A stretch of 5,517 nt of DNA from Chloroflexota bacterium (GTDB lineage Bacteria > Chloroflexota > Dehalococcoidia > Lucifugimonadales > Australimonadaceae): the NCBI GenBank assembly GCA_022574265.1, contig JACZSI010000121.1, positions 1 to 5,517 of the forward strand, in the 5' to 3' direction. Positions 1 to 4,855 of the stretch are shown one piece after another (the stretch's first letter is position 1; each line of letters starts with the position of its first letter). The translations under genes were made by a program, and so were the position numbers. The notes under the pieces are model-generated. The model made no database searches. It saw only the letters and a program-made list of their open reading frames with translations, and was not told the DNA's origin.

Positions 1-63
1 AGTGGTCAGAGCACCTGCTTTACACGCAGGGGGTCGCAGGTTCGACCCCTGCCTCGCCCACCA
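1..63 (+). tRNA. tRNA-Val (anticodon UAC), 5' end cut off by the window
   Basis: This is the 3' part of a tRNA gene. The D-loop remnant and D-stem 3' strand (gagc, 9-12) come first. The anticodon stem cctgc/gcagg (14-18 and 26-30) encloses the loop tttacac, which places TAC at anticodon positions 34-36 and reads valine codons. The T-arm is gcagg-ttcgacc-cctgc (36-52). The acceptor 3' strand ctcgccc (53-59) is followed by discriminator A (60) and an encoded CCA (61-63). About 13 nt at the 5' end (acceptor 5' strand, positions 8-9 and the D-stem 5' strand) lie outside the window, so acceptor pairing could not be checked. All visible stems pair perfectly. Confidence 0.95.
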
Positions 64-72
64 GACTCGGCT

Positions 73-108
73 CGCGGGGCCACACGGCTAGCTCGCGACG
101 GCCCCGCG
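73..108 (+). repeat. 9-bp GC-rich inverted repeat between tRNA-Val and the Rieske gene
   Basis: cgcggggcc (73-81) and ggccccgcg (100-108) are perfect reverse complements separated by an 18-nt loop. The structure starts 9 nt after the tRNA CCA and ends 1 nt before the GGAGGT ribosome-binding site (110-115) of the downstream gene. There is no T-run after it, so it is not a classical intrinsic terminator. It could stop or attenuate tRNA transcripts, act as a processing boundary, or shape the leader of the Rieske mRNA. These roles are inference; the pairing is seen directly. Confidence 0.6.
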
Positions 109-120
109 CGGAGGTGCTCC

Positions 121-1485
121 ATGCTCAGCGTTGAAGCGAACGAACGGCTCACGCAGGTCGGCCCGGGAACGCCGATGGGTGCGCTCATGCGGCGGTACTG
201 GCTGCCGATCAGGCCGCTCGCGCAGCTGCTCGACGAGGACGTGATGAAGGTCCGCATCCTCGGCGAGGACCTCGTCCTCTTCCGCAGCCTCAAGGGCGAG
301 CTCGGGCTCATCGGCGCCAACTGCGCCCACCGCCGCACCGGCCTCGAGTTCGGGATACCCGACGAGCGCGGCCTGCGCTGCTGCTACCACGGCTGGCTCT
401 ACGACACCACCGGCCAGTGCATCGAGCAGCCGCTCGAGGCGCCTGAGAGTACCTTCAAGGACCGCGTGCAGATCACCGGCTACCCGGTCCAGGAGCTCGG
501 CGGCCTCGTCTGGGCCTACCTCGGCCCGGCCCCCGCGCCGCTCCTGCCACCCTGGGACCTGCTGGTTCTGCCCAATGCGCTCCGCCAGATCGGCGTCGTC
601 GTCCTCGACTGCAACTGGCTCCAGTGCCACGAGAACACGGGAGACCCGGCCCACAGCGTGTACCTGCACGGGCACCTGTTCGAATACGTGCTGAAGAAGC
701 AGGGCTCGCTCCAGGAGAGGAAGTCCGAGGGCGGCGTCCACACGCTCTACAGCCGCATCAAGTCCGGCATCGGCATCGAATCTCTCTTCGCCCGCGCCAC
801 GCCGCACGGCATGGAGAAGGGCATCAACTACTCGAAAGCGCTCGGCGCCGACCGCGACTTCACCTCCCGCCACTCGACGGTCATCTTCCCCTTCTTCACC
901 CAGACGGGCGGCGCGGGGCAGGTGCGCCAGGAGTTCCAGATCCGCGTGCCCATCGACGACACGCACACCTACCACATCAACTACGGCTGCTACCTGGCGC
1001 CGCCGGACGTCGAGGCGCCCCACCAGGACGTCGTCCCCTGGTACGACGTGCCGCTCTTCGACGAGGCTGGAAAGCCGATCCTCGACTACGTGCTGGCCCA
1101 GGACATGACCGCGTGGCGCTCCCAGGGCGCCGTCACCGACCGCTCGTTGGAGAAGCTCGGCCGCACCGACCAGCCGATCATCTTCCTGCGGCGGCAGCTG
1201 GAAGAGCAGCTGGGCATCGTCGAGGACGGCGGCGACCCGATGAACGTCTTCCGCGACCCCGCCGAGCTGCCCGAGGTCCTCCACGGCGGCGCGTGGGACG
1301 AAAGCGTCTCCGCATGGTGGACCGAGAACAAGGCCAAGGGCGCCAGCAAGAGCGTGTTGGACTTCCGCTCGGCCTACCACAAGGGCTACACGCTGGACGA
1401 CGTCGACCGCTATGGGCCAGTCACGCCGCAGGTGGTGGAGCTCATGCGCGAGATCGCGGAGGCGCGGTCGAAGGGTTCGGGCTAG
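121..1485 (+). CDS. Rieske [2Fe-2S] non-heme iron oxygenase, alpha subunit, phthalate dioxygenase-like
   Basis: This 454-aa protein is the terminal oxygenase component of an aromatic ring-hydroxylating or O-demethylating system: electrons pass through the Rieske cluster to a mononuclear Fe(II), which activates O2. The N-terminal Rieske domain (about residues 25-135) carries C68-x-H70-x16-C87-x2-H90. The catalytic domain has the NWLQCHENTGDPAHSVYLH segment, with D175 as the likely inter-subunit bridging Asp and H178 and H183 as iron ligands. D328 in AQDMTAW is the likely third ligand. The later GRTDQPIIFLRRQL stretch (about 347-360) is typical of the phthalate 4,5-dioxygenase/VanA-like group. 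Length is normal for that group. The ATG is preceded by GGAGGT with 5-nt spacing. No ferredoxin or reductase gene lies in the window, so the substrate cannot be named. Only 57 nt separate it from tRNA-Val and no clear promoter fits there. It converges on the transporter gene with 3 nt between the stop codons. Confidence 0.93.
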   Translation: MLSVEANERLTQVGPGTPMGALMRRYWLPIRPLAQLLDEDVMKVRILGEDLVLFRSLKGELGLIGANCAHRRTGLEFGIPDERGLRCCYHGWLYDTTGQCIEQPLEAPESTFKDRVQITGYPVQELGGLVWAYLGPAPAPLLPPWDLLVLPNALRQIGVVVLDCNWLQCHENTGDPAHSVYLHGHLFEYVLKKQGSLQERKSEGGVHTLYSRIKSGIGIESLFARATPHGMEKGINYSKALGADRDFTSRHSTVIFPFFTQTGGAGQVRQEFQIRVPIDDTHTYHINYGCYLAPPDVEAPHQDVVPWYDVPLFDEAGKPILDYVLAQDMTAWRSQGAVTDRSLEKLGRTDQPIIFLRRQLEEQLGIVEDGGDPMNVFRDPAELPEVLHGGAWDESVSAWWTENKAKGASKSVLDFRSAYHKGYTLDDVDRYGPVTPQVVELMREIAEARSKGSG

Positions 1486-1488
1486 CCG

Positions 1489-2238
1489 CTAGAACGGCAT
1501 CAGCGCGGTGCCGAGCGCCAGGTCGGCCATCAGCCCGAAGCCGAACAGCAGGCTCGCTGCCCCGGCCACGCGGGCGACGACGCGGTCCAGCCCCCGGAAC
1601 CGTCCGCCGACGGCGAACGGCACGCCCAACATCACGGTGATCATTGCCATCGAGATCATCGTGCCGATACCGAATACCACCAGGTAGCCGATGCCGGCCC
1701 ACACGGAGCCGATCTGCGGCAGCAGGACCAGCATGACCGCGGCGCTGCCCGCCAGCCCGTGCACGGCGCCGATCAGGTACGACTTCAGCCGGAACATCGG
1801 CGGCCCCGGCCGGAAGAAAACGTGCCCGCTCGCCTCCCGAGGCTCGGCGCCGGCGCGGTGCGTCGTGTGGATGTGGACGTGGTCCGTGCCGCTGTGCTCG
1901 TGCGCGTGGACGTGGAGCCGCCCGCGCCTCAGGTTGAAGAAGACCTGCGCGCCAAGCACCACGAGCATGACCCCCACGCCGAACTCAAGCACCGGGGCGA
2001 TGGCCTCGTAGCGCTCGAGGACCGCCTCCTTGAGCAGCAGGATCAGGAGGCCGACGGCGAGCAGCGGCGTGGTGTGACCGAGCCCCCACGACACACCGAC
2101 CCAGATGCCGCGCCACGCGTTGCCGTACTCCCCCGCGATGGTGGAGACCGCGACCACGTGGTCGGCATCGGTGGCGTGCTTGAGCCCCAGGAGGAAGCCG
2201 ACGGACAGCGCGGCGAGGACGCCGGAGTCGAGTACCAC
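1489..2238 (-). CDS. NicO/RcnA-like nickel/cobalt transporter with His-rich loop
   Basis: This 249-aa inner-membrane protein has about six hydrophobic segments (near residues 5-20, 45-69, 82-101, 152-175, 182-206 and 220-243). The first is followed by LKHATDADHV, which holds the H-x4-D-H signature (H21, D26, H27) of NiCoT/NicO metal transporters. H55 in WGLGHTTP and H160 in AVHGLAGSAAV are further conserved-type histidines in or near membrane segments. The loop at about 109-127 has eight histidines in 19 residues, as expected for a metal-binding loop. The start is GTG (2236-2238). It follows the stop of the upstream Fur-family gene by 3 nt and lies in the same reading frame; a weak GAGGT (2250-2254) lies 11 nt upstream. 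Co-transcription and translational coupling with the regulator are therefore likely. Whether it imports or exports metal, and whether the metal is nickel, cobalt or another ion, cannot be read from the sequence. Confidence 0.88.
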   Translation of the reverse strand: MVLDSGVLAALSVGFLLGLKHATDADHVVAVSTIAGEYGNAWRGIWVGVSWGLGHTTPLLAVGLLILLLKEAVLERYEAIAPVLEFGVGVMLVVLGAQVFFNLRRGRLHVHAHEHSGTDHVHIHTTHRAGAEPREASGHVFFRPGPPMFRLKSYLIGAVHGLAGSAAVMLVLLPQIGSVWAGIGYLVVFGIGTMISMAMITVMLGVPFAVGGRFRGLDRVVARVAGAASLLFGFGLMADLALGTALMPF

Positions 2239-2241
2239 GGC

Positions 2242-2739
2242 CTAACCGGACCTCGGCCGCTCGTGGTGGCGCTCAGGCTCGGGGGCATGGCCATGCCCGC
2301 TGTGGGAGTGCGCGACGTCTTGGCGGCAGTCGGCGCAGAGGCCGCTGAGCGCGGAGTGCTCGACGTGGAGGTCGAAGCCAGCCTCCGCCACGAGCCGCTC
2401 GCGCAGGTCGTCGAGGAACCGCGTGGGGATCTGCACCGCCTTGCCGCAGTGCTCGCACACCAGGTGGTCGTGGCGGCGCTCCGGATCGGAGACCTCGTAG
2501 CGGCTGACGCCACCCTGGACCACCTCGTTCAGCAGGTGCAGCCGCTTCAGCAACCCGACGGTCCGGTAGACCGTGGCCACGTCGATGAACGGGTACTCTT
2601 GGCGGACACGCGCGAGGATATCGTCGACGGCCACGTGCCCGCCGATCTCGCCGACGGCGGAGAGGACCATGACGCGCTGCGGCGTCAGCCGGTGGCCGGC
2701 TCGGTGGAGCGCGCTGGCGATGGGGTGCTCGTTCGGCAT
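2242..2739 (-). CDS. Fur-family metal-responsive transcriptional repressor (Nur/Zur-like)
   Basis: This is a 165-aa cytoplasmic DNA-binding regulator. The N-terminal winged helix begins HRLTPQRVMVLSAV (about 16-29), and the recognition helix is DVATVYRTVGLLKRL (53-67). The C-terminal dimerisation and metal domain contains RHDHLVCEHCG with H90 and H92, plus two CxxC pairs (C95/C98 and C135/C138) that usually hold a structural zinc. H35 and H128 are further candidate ligands. A histidine-rich tail (HSHSGHGH at 144-151, then HH at 158-159) resembles a metal-buffering extension. I chose the ATG at 2737-2739: the longer reading from a TTG at 2760 would put the coding start inside the operator palindrome. 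No good Shine-Dalgarno precedes this ATG. The gene heads an operon with a NicO-type transporter, which favours a nickel- or cobalt-responsive (Nur-like) role. Zinc sensing is the main alternative; iron is less likely in this context. Confidence 0.92.
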   Translation of the reverse strand: MPNEHPIASALHRAGHRLTPQRVMVLSAVGEIGGHVAVDDILARVRQEYPFIDVATVYRTVGLLKRLHLLNEVVQGGVSRYEVSDPERRHDHLVCEHCGKAVQIPTRFLDDLRERLVAEAGFDLHVEHSALSGLCADCRQDVAHSHSGHGHAPEPERHHERPRSG

Positions 2740-2765
2740 GCTTATTGCGACCGTTCGCAATAAGC
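2740..2765 (-). promoter_or_regulatory. Candidate Fur-family operator: perfect 11-4-11 palindrome at the repressor start codon
   Basis: On the + strand gcttattgcga (2740-2750), spacer ccgt, then tcgcaataagc (2755-2765) form a perfect 11-bp inverted repeat. It abuts the repressor ATG and, by the promoter placement given separately, covers the transcription start and touches the -10 element. That is the expected position for autorepression. The core TTGCGA-N4-TCGCAA resembles the Streptomyces Nur box (TTGCAA-N5-TTGCAA) more than the AT-rich classical Fur box. A partial third half-site, tcgcatta (2771-2778), lies just upstream in the promoter spacer. Confidence 0.8.
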
Positions 2766-2794
2766 TTCTATCGCATTACCGCGAAGGCTGTCAA
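2765..2794 (-). promoter_or_regulatory. Sigma-70-type promoter of the Fur-NicO operon
   Basis: Reading the - strand, a perfect -35 TTGACA (2794-2789) is followed by 18 nt and a -10-like TAGAAG (2770-2765), or by 17 nt and ATAGAA (2771-2766). The predicted +1 is near 2758, giving a leader of roughly 20 nt made almost wholly of the operator. The -35 match is exact and the -10 is weak (4 of 6). Placement beside the palindrome raises confidence. Confidence 0.65.
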
Positions 2795-2824
2795 CCGCGG
2801 CACGCGGCCGTCGTCAACACGCCC

Positions 2825-2917
2825 GTCATCCTGAACGTAGTGAAGGACCTCGTGGCCGGTCCGCCGCCCCGCGGCGCGACGAGCGGGGACGAGATGCTTC
2901 GCTGCGCTCAGCATGAC
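2825..2917. repeat. 93-bp imperfect palindromic (MITE-like) intergenic repeat
   Basis: Two 29-nt arms, 2825-2853 and 2889-2917, are inverted copies with 23 of 29 matches. They begin GTCAT-n-CTGA on one strand and end TCAG-n-ATGAC at the other side. The centre holds a perfect 6-3-6 hairpin (cgccgc 2862-2867, gcggcg 2871-2876). Each arm also folds on itself weakly, for example atgct/agcat in the right arm. There is no coding capacity. It lies between the end of the DUF3179 gene and the promoter of the Fur-NicO operon. Arms of this CTTCG-N5-CTCAG type are, from memory, dispersed in many environmental genomes; copy number in this genome is unknown. It may also act as a bidirectional transcript end structure. 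Confidence 0.75.
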
Positions 2918-2957
2918 AGAGGGCGGAGGTTGACTGGCAGTTTCGCGCCGCCTGCGC

Positions 2958-4211
2958 CTACTCCGTCGCGCCGCCGTACACGACCGTGTCGGGGTGGAAC
3001 GCCGCCCAGGCGAACCAGAAGTGGTCCGAGTGCACCACGCGCCCGAGCTTCGTGCCCTCCAGCGGACCAGCCACGGCCTCGCCGAGGATGCTCCACGTGC
3101 TCCCGGTCTCCTCGTCGACGATCCTCCCGCCGCCGTCGTCCGCGAACGCGAACGTCAGCTTCATTCCGTCGACGACCGGATCGAACACGCCCGTCGCGCC
3201 CACCTCCCTCGCCGAGGCGATGACGCGCGCGTCCAGCGCGGAGCGCGCCCCCGGCTCGTAGAACACGGCGATGTCCCGCCCGCCGATACGGTAGTTGACG
3301 ACGCGCTCCTCGGCGAGGATACGGAACGGGAACGCCACGCCAGCGTCGCCGATAGCCACGGCGGCCACGCGCTCCATCGGCTGCAGCCGCCCGTCCGCCT
3401 CGCCGTCGAACAGGAATGGCCGCTGGTCGAGGCGGTCGTACCCCACGTACGGGTTCGTCCCATAGGCGATCCTGAAGCCCGTCTCGCGTGAGAGGACCTC
3501 GCTTGTGGGGTAGGCCTCCGCGTACGTCTTCCACGCGACGAGCTGCGCCGGGATGAAGGTGAGGCGCTCGCCGGCCAGCGCGCCCACGATGCCCTCGCCC
3601 GTCAGCTGCTGCCACCACGACTGCGTCTGGCGGTCCCACATGATGAGGTCGCTGTTGCGCAGGTTGCCCGACACGCCGAAGTCGTAGACGACCCCGTTCA
3701 GACGGCGGTCGAAGACGATGGCTGAGTTGCACAGCGGACAGAACGTGATGGCCACCGGGACGCCGCCGATCTCGTCGTTGACGATCTCGTGCCGCGTCAG
3801 GATCTGGAGCGGATACGCCTTCGCGACGCCGTCCACCTCGAGCGCGATCACCGGCTCGAGCGGCGCCAGCCACTCGTTGACCTGCGCGACCGACTCGAAC
3901 ATGGGGTTGTCGATCGGCGGGATGCCGTCGCGGCCGACGCCGCCGGAGAAGATCTCCCCGTAGTCGATCGTGTGGAGGCTGAAGTCGGTGTCCCAGCCGA
4001 ACGTCGAGAACGCGGCCTCTCCCAGCGCCTCCAGGAAGTCGGGGTCGGGCTCCACCTTGGTGCGCGCCTGCGGGGGCGCCGGGCCATCAGGCGTCGATGC
4101 AGCCGCAGCGGCCGGGGGCGGCGTGTCCGTGGGCGGCGCGCTTCCGCAGGCCACGGCCACGCCAGCCGTGAGCGCGGCTAGAAGTGCCAGGAGCGGTCGC
4201 GTCGGAGCCAT
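2958..4211 (-). CDS. DUF3179 domain-containing lipoprotein
   Basis: This 417-aa exported protein is of unknown function. The N-terminus has a basic residue (R5), a hydrophobic stretch (about 7-20) and a lipobox-like AVAC with C22 as the likely lipidated cysteine; Ala at -3 is less common than Leu. A Pro/Ala/Thr-rich linker (about 24-50) leads to the DUF3179 domain filling most of the rest. Diagnostic segments are HEIVNDEIGGVPVAITFCP (141-159) running into LCNSAIVFDRR with C158-x2-C161, then SGNLRNSDLIMWDRQTQSWW (181-200) and QQLTGEGIVGALAGERL. The CxxC could bind metal or be redox-active, but no function is established. I chose the ATG at 4209-4211 because it gives a signal peptide; the open frame continues 52 codons upstream into a repeat with no plausible leader. 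No Shine-Dalgarno is visible, so initiation may be leaderless. The gene stands alone, about 175 nt and 218 nt from the neighbouring - strand genes. Confidence 0.9.
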   Translation of the reverse strand: MAPTRPLLALLAALTAGVAVACGSAPPTDTPPPAAAAASTPDGPAPPQARTKVEPDPDFLEALGEAAFSTFGWDTDFSLHTIDYGEIFSGGVGRDGIPPIDNPMFESVAQVNEWLAPLEPVIALEVDGVAKAYPLQILTRHEIVNDEIGGVPVAITFCPLCNSAIVFDRRLNGVVYDFGVSGNLRNSDLIMWDRQTQSWWQQLTGEGIVGALAGERLTFIPAQLVAWKTYAEAYPTSEVLSRETGFRIAYGTNPYVGYDRLDQRPFLFDGEADGRLQPMERVAAVAIGDAGVAFPFRILAEERVVNYRIGGRDIAVFYEPGARSALDARVIASAREVGATGVFDPVVDGMKLTFAFADDGGGRIVDEETGSTWSILGEAVAGPLEGTKLGRVVHSDHFWFAWAAFHPDTVVYGGATE

Positions 4212-4256
4212 CGTATCGATTGGATGCGCGGCGGGCGCGCCGCGGTGCCGTGCGCT

Positions 4257-4287
4257 CGTCCGTGCTTCGAGAGCCTCAGCACGAACG
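4257..4287. repeat. Short intergenic palindrome of the GCTTCG-N5-CTCAGCA type
   Basis: cgtccgtgct (4257-4266) and agcacgaacg (4278-4287) are inverted with one mismatch, and the inner gag/ctc (4269-4271, 4275-4277) also pairs around a 3-nt loop with a 2-nt bulge. The core GCTTCG-N5-CTCAGCA-n-GA matches the right arm of the palindromic repeat at 2889-2917, so both belong to one sequence family. It sits 46 nt upstream of the lipoprotein ATG, in its putative leader or promoter region. Confidence 0.65.
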
Positions 4288-4385
4288 GGGTGTGGGGTTG
4301 AGTGCCAACCATTCGCTCCGTCGGCGGGTCGGCGCCATCGGTTCGCTCTGGATGACGGCGCCCGCAATCTCAGCAGCGCTACCCC

Positions 4386-4435
4386 TTATGGGTCAAGGGC
4401 TGTGCCCTTGTTATGGGTCAAGGGCTGTGCCCTTG
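4386..4435. repeat. Perfect 25-bp tandem duplication, each unit carrying a 7-3-7 hairpin
   Basis: Positions 4386-4410 and 4411-4435 are identical 25-bp units beginning ttatgggt. Each contains caagggc-tgt-gcccttg (4394-4410 and 4419-4435), a perfect 7-bp stem with a 3-nt loop. The array overlaps the 3' end of the split-barrel flavoprotein gene: its TAA stop is 4388-4386, in the distal unit. Because 25 is not a multiple of 3, duplication changed the reading frame of the C-terminus. There is no T-run, so this is not a standard terminator, although the hairpins could protect or end the transcript. Confidence 0.85.
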
Positions 4436-4853
4436 CGAAGGTGATGCCGGAGGTGATCGTGGCGCTCCCTTCGCTGGGGCCGGCTGCGTCGGCGAGGACC
4501 TGGTGGACCGTCACGTCCATCGTGGCGAAGCCCTCGGGCGTGCCGGCGGGGGAGGGGGCCTCGGCGGCCGTGCCCTTCACGTAGTAGGTCATGCGCTCGT
4601 CGACGAAGATGAGCGTGACCTTGCCGTTGGCGCGCATGTTGGCGGTCGTGCGGCTGTCGGCGTAGGTGACCGTCCGCAGCGTATGCCGGTCGCGGGCGCT
4701 CACCTCGCCGGCGCTCAGCAGCGCCGGGTGCGCCCACCCCTCGGCGTCGATGGTGGAGACGACGATGGCCGTCCCGGCCGCCGCGCCAGCTGCGCCCGCC
4801 GAGAGGGCGCGGTAGAGGTCGTCGGGGAGCTCGTTGCCTAGCTCTTTCGACAC
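4386..4853 (-). CDS. Pyridoxamine 5'-phosphate oxidase-like (FMN-binding split barrel) protein
   Basis: This small 155-aa soluble protein has the pattern of the PNPOx-like split-barrel fold: early strand AIVVSTIDAEGWAHPALLS (about 29-47), then RTVTYADSRTTANMRANGKV (60-79), where Arg/Ser/Thr residues typically contact the FMN phosphate, then TLIFVDERMTYYVKGTA (80-96). It may bind FMN, F420 or a related cofactor; the reaction is unknown. The start is GTG (4851-4853), 2 nt after the stop of the UbiX gene, with AGGA 6 nt upstream. Coupling with UbiX suggests a flavin-related task, perhaps reducing or delivering FMN. The last 17 or so residues (RAQPLTHNKGTALDP and just before) come from the 25-bp tandem repeat and are probably not part of the conserved fold. 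A longer in-frame reading up to 5285 overlaps UbiX and is not real. Confidence 0.8.
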   Translation of the reverse strand: MSKELGNELPDDLYRALSAGAAGAAAGTAIVVSTIDAEGWAHPALLSAGEVSARDRHTLRTVTYADSRTTANMRANGKVTLIFVDERMTYYVKGTAAEAPSPAGTPEGFATMDVTVHQVLADAAGPSEGSATITSGITFARAQPLTHNKGTALDP

Positions 4854-4855
4854 GC

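Noticed and set aside
1..63. tRNA gene as an integration site for a genomic island
   Set aside because: No integrase gene and no second copy of the tRNA 3' end were seen in the window.
73..108. Riboswitch or T-box in the Rieske leader
   Set aside because: The leader is too short and contains only one simple stem with no conserved aptamer or T-box sequence.
88..1380. Long 430-codon open frame on the - strand opposite the Rieske gene
   Set aside because: It is antisense to a clearly homologous protein, has Arg/Val/Glu/Asp-rich low-complexity composition typical of high-GC shadow frames, and shows no recognisable domain.
624..1640. 338-codon + strand open frame overlapping the Rieske and transporter genes
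   Set aside because: Its Arg/Pro/Ala-rich translation has no domain, and it overlaps two recognised genes in a different frame or strand.
2740..2760. TTG start at 2760 for the Fur-family gene, adding seven residues
   Set aside because: It would place the N-terminus inside the perfect palindrome and near the predicted +1; the ATG at 2739 fits the usual Fur N-terminus better.
1759..2763. 334-codon + strand open frame opposite the Fur-NicO operon
   Set aside because: It is antisense to two well-recognised genes and runs through the operator; composition is typical of a shadow frame.
4212..4367. 52-codon upstream extension of the lipoprotein frame
   Set aside because: It would bury the signal peptide behind an Arg-rich stretch and runs through the palindrome at 4257-4287; the internal ATG yields a normal lipoprotein leader.
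4386..4435. Tandem hairpins as an intrinsic terminator or CRISPR repeat
   Set aside because: No T-run follows the stems on either strand, and the two units abut without spacers, so neither definition is met.
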